From the NCBI RefSeq assembly GCF_023712105.1, contig NZ_JAMLJI010000003.1:405849-469848 (forward strand): 64,000 nt of DNA, in the 5' to 3' direction. The DNA is from Larsenimonas suaedae (GTDB taxonomy: Bacteria; Pseudomonadota; Gammaproteobacteria; Pseudomonadales; Halomonadaceae). Position numbers and translations under genes: made by a program. Below are positions 27,798 through 36,775 of the stretch, piece by piece. The notes under the pieces were generated by a model. That model had not been told where the DNA came from. It made no database searches and saw only the letters and a list, made by a program, of their open reading frames with translations. Within the stretch, counting starts at the first letter, position 1. Each line of letters starts with the position of its first letter.

Positions 27798-28532
27798 TTA
27801 CGAGTTATCGATCATGTCGATCAATCGCTCGGCCGGCAGATACCCGGCAATCAGCTCACCGTTTGGCAGCATGATCGCAGGCGTCCCCTGCACGCCAACC
27901 TGCTGGCCGAGCCGATACTGCTGGGCCACCTTGCTGGTGCAGCCGCTCTTGCCACGCTTGCCGTCGCCGTTCATGGCAGCCGTCATCGCCTCGGTCTTGT
28001 TGGCCGAGCACCAGACGTTTGCCAGTTCCTCGGCGCCTTTCGAGTTCATCCCTGCCCGCGGGAAGGCAAGATAGCGCACCTCGATCCCGGCCTTGTTGAG
28101 CATCGGCACATCCTCGTGCAGCTTGTGACAGTAAGGGCATGTGGTGTCGGTAAACACCGTGATCACGTGCTTGACCTTACCGGCGGGCTTGAACACCACC
28201 ATGTTCTTTTCATCGACGTTGTCGATCATCGCCTGACGGGCATTGGCCTGTTTCTGTTTGGTCAGATTGACCAGGCCCTTGTCGGTGTTCTTGTACAGAT
28301 CGCCCACCAGCAGATAATGACCCTGATCGTCGGTATAAAAGGTTTCACCCGAGGTCAGCTGGACCTCGTTGATGCCCGGCAGGGGTGAGCTCGCAACCGA
28401 CTGGACCGGCATTTTCTTGCCGTTGACGACCAGCTTGTCGGCAAGGTCTGTCGTGTCCGCCATCGCCTGATGAGCCGTCAGTGCCAGTAAGCCGCCAAGC
28501 ATCAGGCGGCCGATGTAGGTGCGTGAGATCAT
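27798..28532 (-). CDS. dsbC: Periplasmic disulfide isomerase DsbC
   Basis: This 244-residue isomerase has a signal peptide (1-24, H-Q-A-M-A), an N-terminal dimerisation domain and a thioredoxin fold with active site T-C-P-Y-C-H near residue 123. The cis-Pro loop G-T-P-A-I is near residue 220. Two further Cys (near residues 166 and 187) match the structural disulfide of DsbC. It corrects wrong disulfides and is recycled by DsbD. The start at 28532 follows AGAGG and lies one base after the xerD stop, so the two are translationally linked. Confidence 0.95.
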   Translation of the reverse strand: MISRTYIGRLMLGGLLALTAHQAMADTTDLADKLVVNGKKMPVQSVASSPLPGINEVQLTSGETFYTDDQGHYLLVGDLYKNTDKGLVNLTKQKQANARQAMIDNVDEKNMVVFKPAGKVKHVITVFTDTTCPYCHKLHEDVPMLNKAGIEVRYLAFPRAGMNSKGAEELANVWCSANKTEAMTAAMNGDGKRGKSGCTSKVAQQYRLGQQVGVQGTPAIMLPNGELIAGYLPAERLIDMIDNS

Positions 28533-28533
28533 G

Positions 28534-29427
28534 TCAACCTCTTGGATGATGAGTGGCGTGCAGGGCTTCCAGACGCGCCTGCGCGACGTGGGTGTAGATC
28601 TGGGTCGTAGAGAGGTCACTGTGCCCTAAAAGTTCCTGAACGACACGCAAATGTGCCCCGTGATTGAGAAGGTGGGTGGCAAAGGCGTGTCTAAGCGTAT
28701 GCGGCGACAGGGGTTTGCGAATGCCGGCCGTGAGTGCGTGGCGCTTGATGCGGTGCCAGAAGGTCTGGCGGGTCATGAAGTTATCACCGCGGCCCGGAAA
28801 GAGCGGGTCGCGCGTGATCACCGACATCAGTGCCGGCCGACCCACCCGAAGATAGAGGGTCAACCAGTCGATGGCGGCTTCGCCCATGGGCACCAGCCGC
28901 TCCTTGTCGCCCTTGCCGTGCACCCGCACCACCCCTTGTCGCAGGTTAAGATCGTTGACCCGAAGACCCACAAGCTCACTGACTCGAAGACCACAGGCGT
29001 ACAGAAGCTCGAGCATCGCTCGATCCCTGAGCCCGAGCGGCTCGTCGGTATCGGGCGCCTCGAGCAGCGCGTCAACGTCGGCCTCATCCAGCGTATCCGG
29101 AAGATCGGGCCGCACCTTCGGCATCGCGACCCGACCGACCGGATCATGATCGATGATCGCTTCTCGAAGCCCCCAGCGATAGAACCTGCGAAGACTCGAC
29201 AGTAGCCGAGCGTTGGAGCGCTCGCTGTAGCCGTGTGCCAGGCGCTCGCTGAAAAAACGCTCAACGTTGTCTTGGCGTGCCTCGAGCAGCAACGCCTGCT
29301 GCTGCTCGAGAAAGCGCAGCCAGTGCCTCAAATCGGTGCGGTAGGCCGAAAGCGTATGGGCGCTTGCGCCCCGTTCGAGCCAGAGCGCGTCGAGAAAGGT
29401 GTCGATCAACGGATCATGCTCGGCCAT
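28534..29427 (-). CDS. xerD: Site-specific tyrosine recombinase XerD
   Basis: This 297-residue recombinase resolves chromosome dimers at dif with XerC. It has an N-terminal SAM-like core-binding domain (A-H-T-L-S-A-Y-R-T-D-L) and the catalytic set: Arg in A-C-G-L-R-V-S-E, Lys in H-G-K-G-D-K-E-R, H-T-L-R-H, G-H-S and Tyr in T-Q-I-Y-T-H-V. The length is that of E. coli XerD (298). The start follows AAGGAG. It heads xerD-dsbC-hom-thrC-recJ, as in Pseudomonas. Confidence 0.96.
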   Translation of the reverse strand: MAEHDPLIDTFLDALWLERGASAHTLSAYRTDLRHWLRFLEQQQALLLEARQDNVERFFSERLAHGYSERSNARLLSSLRRFYRWGLREAIIDHDPVGRVAMPKVRPDLPDTLDEADVDALLEAPDTDEPLGLRDRAMLELLYACGLRVSELVGLRVNDLNLRQGVVRVHGKGDKERLVPMGEAAIDWLTLYLRVGRPALMSVITRDPLFPGRGDNFMTRQTFWHRIKRHALTAGIRKPLSPHTLRHAFATHLLNHGAHLRVVQELLGHSDLSTTQIYTHVAQARLEALHATHHPRG

Positions 29428-29471
29428 TGCCACTCCTTGCGCGTGCGCTTCAAAAGATGCGATGAGCGCAT

Positions 29472-29507
29472 AAAAAAAGCCCCGCGGCAATCATGCCAGC
29501 GGGGCCT
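29472..29507 (-). terminator. Rho-independent terminator after rplS
   Basis: Read leftwards, AAGGCCCCGC, an inner loop and GCGGGGC are followed by seven T. It ends the rpsP-rplS operon before xerD. Confidence 0.9.
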
Positions 29508-29550
29508 TGCTGTCGGCCAGTGTTCAAACCGGCCTCGCGTAATGACGCGA

Positions 29551-29907
29551 TTAAGACAGCTTTTCCTTGATGCGTGCGGACTTACCGCTGCGCTCACGGA
29601 GATAGTACAGTTTGGCCTGACGAACGTCACCGCGACGCTTGACGGAGATGCTGTCAACGACCGGGCTGTACGTCTGGAAGGTACGCTCGACGCCAACGCC
29701 GTGAGAGATCTTGCGCACGGTGAATGCAGAGTTCAGGCCACGGTTACGCTTACCGATCACCACGCCTTCGAACGCCTGAAGACGCTCGCGGCTGCCTTCG
29801 ACAACCTTGACTTGTACCACAACGGTGTCACCCGGGCCGAACGCAGGAACGTCTTTGTTCATCTGCTCGTTTTCGATTGCCTGGATCACCTTGTTCTTGC
29901 TGCTCAT
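29551..29907 (-). CDS. rplS: 50S ribosomal protein L19
   Basis: This 118-residue L19 has the family core: [12 protein letters not shown] near residue 20, [10 protein letters not shown] near residue 40, and [15 protein letters not shown] near the end. It sits at the 30S-50S interface. It is the last gene of rpsP-rimM-trmD-rplS, separated from trmD by 146 bp that may contain an RNA leader or promoter. The start follows AGGAG. Confidence 0.97.
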   Translation of the reverse strand: MSSKNKVIQAIENEQMNKDVPAFGPGDTVVVQVKVVEGSRERLQAFEGVVIGKRNRGLNSAFTVRKISHGVGVERTFQTYSPVVDSISVKRRGDVRQAKLYYLRERSGKSARIKEKLS

Positions 29908-30053
29908 GACTTGCTCCTAAACTGTTCTTTGATGCCCACCGATTAATGCACGGCAGGCGTTGATCCCGGCGCTCGAAAACGCGGGAGTCACCTTGTGGAT
30001 GACACATCCTGTCGGCTTCACCGAACTCGCCCTGATGTCGACCGCTCACCGGG

Positions 30054-30836
30054 CTAGGAGGATGCACCGCCGTCGCTGTCTGCGACGTAGTCCTTCTTGA
30101 ACGCCTCGAGCAGGGAAAGTTCCTCCTTGCCAAGCGTTCGGTCATCAAGCAATTCCGGGCGTCTGAGCCAGGTTCGGCCCAGTGACTGCTTGAGCCGCCA
30201 CTTGCGAATTTCGCCGTGGTTGCCGCTCAGAAGCACGTCCGGAACGCGCTTGCCGTCGATTTCTTCCGGCCGGGTGTAGTGGGGGCAATCCAGCAGCCCA
30301 TCGGCAAAGGAATCCTCCTCGGCCGACCCTTGATGCCCAAGCACTCCCGGCACAAGCCGAGCAACGGCATCAATCAACACCATGGCCGGCAGTTCGCCGC
30401 CACTTAGAACGTAATCACCAACCGACCACTCTTCATCGATGTCGGCCTCGATCACGCGCTCATCGACCCCTTCATACCGCCCGGCGACCAGAATCAGCTT
30501 TTCTCGGCCCGATAACTCTCGCGCCCCTTGCTGATCCAGTGTCCGCCCCTGCGGCGACAGATAAATAACGCGCGCAGGCGTGGCGTCCTCGCCGTGATCG
30601 CGCGCTGCGGCCCGAGCATCGGCAATGGCTGAGCGCAGCGTGTCGACTTTCATCAACATGCCAGGCCCGCCACCATAGGGCCGATCATCCACGGTGCGGT
30701 GCCGGTCAGTGGCGTAGTCGCGGGGGTTCCAGAAGCGAACGCTCAAAAGCCCCTTGTCGACTGCTCGCCCGGTCACGCCGTGGCGCGTCAGCGCCTCGAA
30801 CATGTCCGGAAACAGCGACACAACGCCTATCCACAC
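30054..30836 (-). CDS. trmD: tRNA (guanine37-N1)-methyltransferase TrmD
   Basis: This 260-residue SPOUT methyltransferase makes m1G37 in tRNAs reading CNN/CCN codons, preventing +1 frameshifts. The trefoil-knot motifs Y-L-S-P-Q-G near residue 83, the [10 protein letters not shown] region near residue 109 and [12 protein letters not shown] are intact. The start is GTG at 30836, giving the canonical [14 protein letters not shown] 9 nt upstream is in frame but would add three odd residues. GGGGTG 6 nt before is the ribosome site. Confidence 0.96.
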   Translation of the reverse strand: MWIGVVSLFPDMFEALTRHGVTGRAVDKGLLSVRFWNPRDYATDRHRTVDDRPYGGGPGMLMKVDTLRSAIADARAAARDHGEDATPARVIYLSPQGRTLDQQGARELSGREKLILVAGRYEGVDERVIEADIDEEWSVGDYVLSGGELPAMVLIDAVARLVPGVLGHQGSAEEDSFADGLLDCPHYTRPEEIDGKRVPDVLLSGNHGEIRKWRLKQSLGRTWLRRPELLDDRTLGKEELSLLEAFKKDYVADSDGGASS

Positions 30837-30872
30837 AGCACACACCCCATCGGATGTTGGCTCCGGCGCATG

Positions 30873-31427
30873 TTAAAACTCCGGATCCCAGTCCACGGTC
30901 ATGACGCCCTGCTCCAGATCGATGCGCTGAACCACGCCATCGATATAGGGCAAAAGCCGTTCACGCTTGTCCAGACTGTCCGCATCGCCCTTGACCACCA
31001 GTACGTCATTGGCACCGGTTTCGAACAGATACTCGATTCGGCCAAGCACATCGCCGGACACGGTAACGACCGAGAGACCTTCAATCTGATACCAATAGAA
31101 TTCATCCGTACCGAGCGGCTCGAGCTTCTGAGTAGGCAGCCAGATCGTGGCGCCAGCCAACGCTTCGGCATCGGTGCGTGAATCCACCCCGTCCAGAAAC
31201 ACGACCAGACCCTTGCCCTGCGGGCGCCCCTGGCGAACGCGCATGGAAGTCAACGACTCTCCCGTGCCGACCAGCCAGTCAGGGTACTGAAAGATATTCT
31301 CGATGGGACTGGTGTAGGAATACACCTTGAGGCCGCCCTTGACGCCATGAGGGCTTGTCAACGTGCCAAGCTGCACCCGCTCGGAAGCACTCTTGTCACC
31401 TTGTACGGACGTCTTCAGGGCTGACAT
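30873..31427 (-). CDS. rimM: 16S rRNA processing protein RimM
   Basis: This 184-residue maturation factor for the 30S head binds S19. It has an N-terminal RimM barrel (L-G-T-L-T-S-P-H-G-V-K-G near residue 20) and a C-terminal PRC-barrel (E-F-Y-W-Y-Q-I-E-G-L near residue 108; L-P-Y-I-D-G-V-V). It lies 5 bp after rpsP and 36 bp before trmD in the standard order. Confidence 0.96.
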   Translation of the reverse strand: MSALKTSVQGDKSASERVQLGTLTSPHGVKGGLKVYSYTSPIENIFQYPDWLVGTGESLTSMRVRQGRPQGKGLVVFLDGVDSRTDAEALAGATIWLPTQKLEPLGTDEFYWYQIEGLSVVTVSGDVLGRIEYLFETGANDVLVVKGDADSLDKRERLLPYIDGVVQRIDLEQGVMTVDWDPEF

Positions 31428-31432
31428 CGATC

Positions 31433-31693
31433 TTACGCCTCGGACGGCGCGGCTTTGCGAGCTTCTTTGACCAGCTCACGCACGCGGTCAGACAGCTGTG
31501 CGCCCTGGCTTTCCCAGTGAGCAACGCGGTCCAGATCAAGACGCAGGCGCTCTTCACCACCACGGGCAACCGGGTTGAAGAAGCCAAGACGCTCGATGAA
31601 GCTGCCGTCACGCTTGCGGCGCGAATCGGTAACGTTGACTTGGTAGAACGGACGCTTCTTGGCGCCGCCACGAGCTAAACGAATGGTAACCAT
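31433..31693 (-). CDS. rpsP: 30S ribosomal protein S16
   Basis: This 86-residue S16 begins [17 protein letters not shown] and contains [14 protein letters not shown], the standard core; E. coli S16 has 82 residues. I chose the ATG at 31693 (AAGGA, 10 nt upstream) over an in-frame TTG at 31702. It is the first gene of the rpsP-rimM-trmD-rplS operon, downstream of ffh on the same strand. Confidence 0.97.
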   Translation of the reverse strand: MVTIRLARGGAKKRPFYQVNVTDSRRKRDGSFIERLGFFNPVARGGEERLRLDLDRVAHWESQGAQLSDRVRELVKEARKAAPSEA

Positions 31694-31751
31694 ATCGCTC
31701 AATTCCTTTGGTTAAAGACGATCAGGGCAGTTTTGCCCGGCTGAAACACTC

Positions 31752-31776
31752 ACGTGCCCGCATGATGCGGGCACGT
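31752..31776. terminator. Strong hairpin between ffh and rpsP
   Basis: A perfect 10-bp stem (ACGTGCCCGC / GCGGGCACGT) with loop ATGAT but no T-tract. It may be a partial terminator of ffh or a leader structure of rpsP. Confidence 0.55.
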
Positions 31777-31836
31777 AGGTTTGAGGCCGCCGTATTTTAC
31801 GGGAAACTTCAAGACTTGGGAACCACAAGGCAGGCG

Positions 31837-33255
31837 TTATTTACGGAAGGAGCCTCCCGGGCCACCGCCCATGGGCCCCCCCATTTGACCGCCGCCCATG
31901 CCGCCGCTTCCGCCCATCATGGAGCTCATGCCGCGCATCATCTTCTGCATACCGCCTTTCTTGCCCATCTTTTTCATCATCTTCTGCATCTGCTTGTGCT
32001 GCTTGAGAAGACGATTGACGTCAGCGATCTGCGTACCGGAGCCGGCACTGATGCGGCGTTTGCGCGAGCCGGTAATGAGTTCTGGCTTGCGGCGCTCTTT
32101 CGGCGTCATCGAGTTGATCATCGCCTCGAGCTTGCCAAATTCCTTCTCGCTGGCCTGTCCCTTGGCAAGCTCAGCCATCTGCCCCATGCCGGGGAGCTTA
32201 TCCATCAGGCTGCCCATGCCGCCCATCTGCTTGAGCTGCTGGAGCTGATCGCGAAAGTCTTCCAGATCGAAGCTCTGGCCTTTCTTGATCTTCTTGGAAA
32301 GCTGATCGGCCTTTTTCTTGTCAACGGTACGCTCGGCTTCCTCGATCAGACTGAGGACGTCACCCATGCCGAGAATGCGCGAGGCGATACGATCGGGGTA
32401 GAACGGCTCGAGCGCGTCGGTCTTCTCACCAATCCCGAGGAACTTGATCGGTTTGCCGGTAATGTGTCGCACCGACAAGGCGGCACCGCCACGGGCGTCA
32501 CCGTCGACCTTGGTCAGGATCACACCGGTCAGCGGCAGCGCCTCGTGAAACGCCTTGGCCGTGTTGGCCGCATCCTGGCCGGTCATGGCGTCGACCACGA
32601 ACAAGGTTTCCTGCGGCGATACCGCCTTATGCAGGTCCTTGATCTCGGTCATCATGTTTTCATCGATGTGCAAACGCCCGGCCGTATCGACCAGTACGAC
32701 ATCGTGGAACTTGATGCCCGCGTGCTTGATGGCCGCGTTGGCGATATCGACCGGCTTCTGAGAGCTGTGCGACGGGAAGAAGTCGACCCCAACCTCGGAC
32801 GCCAGTGTTTCGAGCTGGTCGATCGCGGCGGGACGATAGATGTCTGCCGAGACCACCAGCACCTTTTTCTTCTCGCGCTCACGCAGGTACTTGGCAAGTT
32901 TCGCCACGGAGGTGGTCTTGCCCGCCCCCTGCAAACCCGCCATCAAGATGATCGCGGGCTGCTTGCGACCGAGCTCGAGCGGCACATTCGCCTCGCCCAT
33001 GATCGATTCCAGCTCCTGCTGGACGATCTTGACGAACTGCTGGCCCGGCGACAGGCTTTTTGAAACTTCCTGACCCACGGCGCGCTCGCGCACCTGATCG
33101 ACAAAGGCTTTCACCACCGCCAGTGACACGTCCGCTTCCAAAAGTGCACGACGCACTTCCCGCAGGGTGTCCTTGATGTTGTCTTCGGTAAGTTTCGCCT
33201 GCCCGGAAATCGATCTGAGCGTGTGCGACAGGCGATCTGTCAAGCTGTCAAACAT
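31837..33255 (-). CDS. ffh: Signal recognition particle GTPase Ffh
   Basis: This 472-residue SRP54 protein directs membrane proteins co-translationally to FtsY/Sec. It has a four-helix N-domain (M-F-D-S-L-T-D-R-L), a G-domain with G-L-Q-G-A-G-K-T-T near residue 105, D-T-A-G-R and T-K-x-D, and a C-terminal Met-rich M-domain that binds 4.5S RNA and signal sequences. The tail is an unusually Gly/Met-rich low-complexity run. The start at 33255 follows GGAGAGG. It is divergent from ypjD, the same junction as in E. coli. Confidence 0.97.
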   Translation of the reverse strand: MFDSLTDRLSHTLRSISGQAKLTEDNIKDTLREVRRALLEADVSLAVVKAFVDQVRERAVGQEVSKSLSPGQQFVKIVQQELESIMGEANVPLELGRKQPAIILMAGLQGAGKTTSVAKLAKYLREREKKKVLVVSADIYRPAAIDQLETLASEVGVDFFPSHSSQKPVDIANAAIKHAGIKFHDVVLVDTAGRLHIDENMMTEIKDLHKAVSPQETLFVVDAMTGQDAANTAKAFHEALPLTGVILTKVDGDARGGAALSVRHITGKPIKFLGIGEKTDALEPFYPDRIASRILGMGDVLSLIEEAERTVDKKKADQLSKKIKKGQSFDLEDFRDQLQQLKQMGGMGSLMDKLPGMGQMAELAKGQASEKEFGKLEAMINSMTPKERRKPELITGSRKRRISAGSGTQIADVNRLLKQHKQMQKMMKKMGKKGGMQKMMRGMSSMMGGSGGMGGGQMGGPMGGGPGGSFRK

Positions 33256-33477
33256 AAGCCTCTCCGGCAAGGAAGCACCGCGTGCAACGACGCGACGCCT
33301 GGGTAATTTCGTAATTTGCGGCGATTATACGCACATGACGAGACGGCCTCCATGGGTGCGGCGTCGATTGGCCGCAATGAACGGGCCGATACGTCGGATG
33401 TCTTGGCCTCAAGGTTGCGTTATAGTGGCCTTGACGTAGTTTCCGCCGATCTGTTCGATTCCATAAGGATAACGCTT

Positions 33478-34272
33478 GTGATACCGGCGCTGCCCTTCGC
33501 CCTAGCCGCCACCGTCCTCTATTTCAGTGCAGGCCTGTGGCAAGCCATGGCGCTTGCCCGTCGCGTGGCCTTGAGACCCCACCCCATTCAATTTCTCGGA
33601 GGATTGGGCGCGGTCAGCCATGCCGTTGTCGTGTATTTCTCGATCAACGCCACCCATGGCGTCAATCTGGGCCTTTCCGAAAGCGCATCACTCGCCTGCT
33701 GGATGATGGCCGCTCTATTGATCGTCATCAGTCTGTTCAAGCCCATCATCGCAGCCGCCGCGGTCCTGCTGCCGGTTGCAGGGCTTTCAGTGATGGCCGT
33801 GGTGAGTCTTCCGGGCAACATGATCGAGTCCGGGTTCACACCAGGCATTCTGGTGCACATCGCCACCTCAATCCTTGCCTATGCGCTCTTAAGCATTGCC
33901 GCCGTGTTGTCCATCCTGCTGGCCTTTCAGCAGCACGCACTCAAGAAACACCACCTTCGCGGTATCGTTCAGGTATTGCCGCCTTTGGTGCGAATGGAGC
34001 GGTTGCTGTTCGAGGCCATCGGTTGGGGCATGTTCTTTTTGAGTCTGGCCATCGTTTCAGGCTTTCTGTTCGTCGACAACCTGTTCGCCCAGCACCTGAT
34101 CCATAAAACGGTTCTGTCGCTGATGGCCTGGGTATTGTTCGGCGTCTTGCTCTGGGGGCACCACCAAAAGGGCTGGCGTGGCCAGCGCGCGGTGCGATGG
34201 ACGCTCGCCGGCAGCGCGCTGCTGCTGATGGCGTACCTCGGCAGCAAGCTTGCCATGACCCTGATTTATTGA
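33478..34272 (+). CDS. ypjD: YpjD/HemX-like cytochrome c assembly-family membrane protein
   Basis: This 264-residue inner-membrane protein of the CcmC/HemX superfamily has about eight membrane segments and matches E. coli YpjD in length (263) and location. The family stretches H-I-A-T-S-I-L-A-Y-A-L-L-S-I-A near residue 122, F-F-L-S-L-A-I-V-S-G-F and K-T-V-L-S-L-M-A-W are visible; its role may involve haem. The start is GTG at 33478, 7 nt after AAGGAT. Longer starts are in frame but would add a non-hydrophobic leader. Confidence 0.85.
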   Translation: MIPALPFALAATVLYFSAGLWQAMALARRVALRPHPIQFLGGLGAVSHAVVVYFSINATHGVNLGLSESASLACWMMAALLIVISLFKPIIAAAAVLLPVAGLSVMAVVSLPGNMIESGFTPGILVHIATSILAYALLSIAAVLSILLAFQQHALKKHHLRGIVQVLPPLVRMERLLFEAIGWGMFFLSLAIVSGFLFVDNLFAQHLIHKTVLSLMAWVLFGVLLWGHHQKGWRGQRAVRWTLAGSALLLMAYLGSKLAMTLIY

Positions 34273-34355
34273 GCCGCAGCCCGAGCCGCGGCTTGACAGG
34301 CCTGCCCTGAATCCATAAAACCAGCTTCTGCTTTGTTATTGAGGATGCGTAAACG

Positions 34356-35645
34356 TTGAGCGACGACACTCCGTTAGGGTTGATGTTCACCCTGCTCATA
34401 CTGCTCATTGCCCTGTCGGCGTTTTTTTCAAGCTCCGAAACCGGAATGATGTCCATCAACCGCTACCGTCTGAGCCACCAGAGCAAGGCCGGTGACAAGG
34501 GCGCCAAGCGGGTCATGAAACTGCTTGGACGACCGGATCGCCTGATCGGGGTTATCCTGATCGGTAACAATTTCGTCAATAACCTTGCCGCCTCGATCGC
34601 AACCATCATTGCCATTCATGTCTTTGGCGAGGTGTCAGGCCCGGCCATTTCCACCGCCGTACTGACGCTGGTCGTGCTGATCTTTGCCGAGGTCACGCCA
34701 AAAACGCTGGCCGCCGTCAAACCCGAGCGCATCGCCTTTCCCGCCTCGATCATTCTCGAACCGCTTTTAAAAATACTCTACCCGCTGGTGTGGCTGGTCA
34801 ACGGCATATCCAACGGCCTGTTGCGCCTGATCGGCATCAAGGACGTTTCCGGCGGCGCCTCGAGCCTGACTCGAGACGAGCTTCGAACGGTGGTGCATGA
34901 AGCCGGCTCGCTGATTCCCAGACGCCACCAGTCGATGTTGATTTCGATCCTCGATCTGGAAAACGTGACGGTCAACGACATCATGGTGCCGCGCCACGAA
35001 GTGGTCGGGCTCGATCTGGAAGAGCCGCTCGAGACGCTACTGTCGGAAATTCGCTCAAGCCAGCACACCCGCCTGCCCGTGTTCAAGGGCGACATCAACA
35101 ACATCATCGGCATCCTGCATTTACGCAATGCCGCCCGCTTTCTGTCCAGAAGCGAGGTCACCAAGGCCTCGATCGTGCAGGAGGCCCGCGAACCCTACTT
35201 CATTCCTGAGTCCACACCACTTCATACTCAGCTGCTGAACTTTCAGCAGCAAAAGCGCCGCATTGGTATTGTGGTTGACGAGTACGGCGACATTCAGGGA
35301 CTTGCGACGCTTGAGGACATTCTCGAGGAGATCGTGGGCGAATTCACGACCGACGTGTCCGGCACCCATCAGGACATTCAGCTCCAAAACGATGGCAGCT
35401 ACGTCATCGAGGGCACCGCCAATATCCGCGAAGTCAACAAGGTGCTCGGATGGCAGATGCCGACCGACGGCCCGAAGACGCTCAATGGCCTGATCCTCGA
35501 ACAGCTCGAATCCTTCCCGGACGCTACCGCCTGCCTTCAGATCGGCACGACCCGCATGGAGATTCTTGACGTCAAGGACAACCTGATCACGGCGGCCCGC
35601 TGCTGGCAGGCCACCGTGCGCCGGCCGCTAAGGGAAGAGCCTTGA
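34356..35645 (+). CDS. corB: CorB/YfjD-type CNNM ion transporter with CBS domains
   Basis: This 429-residue protein has a CNNM membrane domain (S-S-S-E-T-G-M-M-S-I-N-R-Y-R-L near residue 27; I-G-N-N-F-V-N-N near residue 70), two CBS domains (M-V-P-R-H-E-V-V near 210; V-D-E-Y-G-D-I-Q-G-L near 306) and a C-terminal CorC_HlyC domain. It is closely similar in layout to E. coli YfjD/CorB, linked to magnesium/cobalt handling. The start is TTG at 34356 after GAGGA; an ATG at 34383 is a fallback. It lies 83 bp after ypjD. Confidence 0.9.
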   Translation: MSDDTPLGLMFTLLILLIALSAFFSSSETGMMSINRYRLSHQSKAGDKGAKRVMKLLGRPDRLIGVILIGNNFVNNLAASIATIIAIHVFGEVSGPAISTAVLTLVVLIFAEVTPKTLAAVKPERIAFPASIILEPLLKILYPLVWLVNGISNGLLRLIGIKDVSGGASSLTRDELRTVVHEAGSLIPRRHQSMLISILDLENVTVNDIMVPRHEVVGLDLEEPLETLLSEIRSSQHTRLPVFKGDINNIIGILHLRNAARFLSRSEVTKASIVQEAREPYFIPESTPLHTQLLNFQQQKRRIGIVVDEYGDIQGLATLEDILEEIVGEFTTDVSGTHQDIQLQNDGSYVIEGTANIREVNKVLGWQMPTDGPKTLNGLILEQLESFPDATACLQIGTTRMEILDVKDNLITAARCWQATVRRPLREEP

Positions 35646-35728
35646 AACACTGCACGTCAAGGGCTGATTCAGGTTTATTGCAAGCCAAGCCAGTACGCTA
35701 GAGCGCTTTAGAAGAAATGGAGCACTCC

Positions 35729-36094
35729 ATGCCTTTTGACGCGCACCAAAACCGATCGGCCCAGCGGGCGCTGATGGCCCAGTTATCGGGTTGGAGCATG
35801 GGCATGGCATTTGCGCTGTCGTCGCTTACGGTCGCGGCAGCGCCGTGCAGCGCAGGCCTTTCTCAAGACGATGTCTTGCATCTCACGCGATCGGGCCACA
35901 TCAAGGCATTTCCTGCCATACTGGAAAAAGCACGCCACCACCATAGCGGCAAGCTGCTTGAAGCCGAACTCGAGTGCGATGCCAAGGGGCGCTACGTCTA
36001 TGAGATCGAACTTCTTGACCAGGACGGCATGGTCTGGGAGCTTAAGTTTAACGCCGTTACCGGCGATTACATTACCGCCAACGAGGAAGAGTAA
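35729..36094 (+). CDS. PepSY-domain periplasmic protein
   Basis: This 121-residue protein has an uncleaved or late-cleaved hydrophobic N-terminus (about residues 24-40, M-G-M-A-F-A-L-S-S-L-T-V-A-A-A-P) and a PepSY domain ending Y-V-Y-E-I-E-L-L-D-Q-D-G and W-E-L-K-F-N-A-V-T-G-D-Y, the family signature. PepSY proteins often sit beside sensor kinases and may tune them or periplasmic proteases. I preferred the ATG at 35729 (GGAG, 6 nt) to 35717. It is 3 bp before the response regulator, so it is operonic with it. Confidence 0.85.
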   Translation: MPFDAHQNRSAQRALMAQLSGWSMGMAFALSSLTVAAAPCSAGLSQDDVLHLTRSGHIKAFPAILEKARHHHSGKLLEAELECDAKGRYVYEIELLDQDGMVWELKFNAVTGDYITANEEE

Positions 36095-36097
36095 GTT

Positions 36098-36775
36098 ATG
36101 CGGCTTCTTTTGGTAGAAGACAACGTGCCGCTCGCGGACGAACTCAACGCGCTGTTCAGCCGTAACGGATACGCGGTCGACTGGTACACAGACGGCCGCG
36201 ACGCGGCCAACATGGCCGTGAAGGAACCGTATGACGTCATCGTGCTGGATCTCGGCCTGCCTGGCCGACCAGGCCTGAGCCTTCTTGAAGAATGGCGAGA
36301 AGCCGGGCTCGATATTCCGATCCTGATCCTGACAGCCCGCTCGAGCTGGAGCGAACGCATCACCGGGCTTCGCGCCGGGGCCGATGATTACCTGCCCAAA
36401 CCGTTTCATCCCGACGAGCTGATTTTAAGGCTTCAGGCTCTGGTTCGACGCCGTCATGGTCAACGCCCGTCCCCGACGCTCAACGTCGGCGGCGTGACGC
36501 TTGATGAAAACAGTCAGACTGCGATTCGCGACAGCAACGGCACGCCTGTAAGCCTCACCCGCGCCGAATTCGCCATCATGCGCTATCTGATGCACCACCC
36601 GGAGCATGTCATTTCCAAGGATCGTCTACTCGATCATTTGTATGACAGTGAGCATGAACGCAATCCGAACGTGGTCGAAGTCCACATCAACCACCTGCGA
36701 CAGAAGCTCGGCCGCGGCATCATCGTGACCCAGCGAGGGCAAGGCTACCGCTTTGGTGGCGACACCACGCCATGA
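36098..36775 (+). CDS. OmpR-family response regulator
   Basis: This 225-residue two-component regulator has a receiver with acidic pair E7-D8, phosphoacceptor Asp51 (V-I-V-L-D-L-G-L-P), Thr79 and Lys101, followed by an OmpR winged helix ([23 protein letters not shown], split recognition segment near residue 190). All catalytic positions are intact. The style is close to PhoP/QseB-type regulators. Its stop overlaps the kinase start by ATGA. Confidence 0.93.
   Translation: MRLLLVEDNVPLADELNALFSRNGYAVDWYTDGRDAANMAVKEPYDVIVLDLGLPGRPGLSLLEEWREAGLDIPILILTARSSWSERITGLRAGADDYLPKPFHPDELILRLQALVRRRHGQRPSPTLNVGGVTLDENSQTAIRDSNGTPVSLTRAEFAIMRYLMHHPEHVISKDRLLDHLYDSEHERNPNVVEVHINHLRQKLGRGIIVTQRGQGYRFGGDTTP

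Noticed and set aside
28534..29427. Tyrosine recombinase as a mobile-element integrase
   Set aside because: Length, catalytic residues and the xerD-dsbC-hom order identify the housekeeping XerD.
31708..33063. A 451-codon open frame antisense to ffh
   Set aside because: Its His/Leu-rich composition is the mirror of the ffh Met-rich domain; no ribosome site or family likeness.
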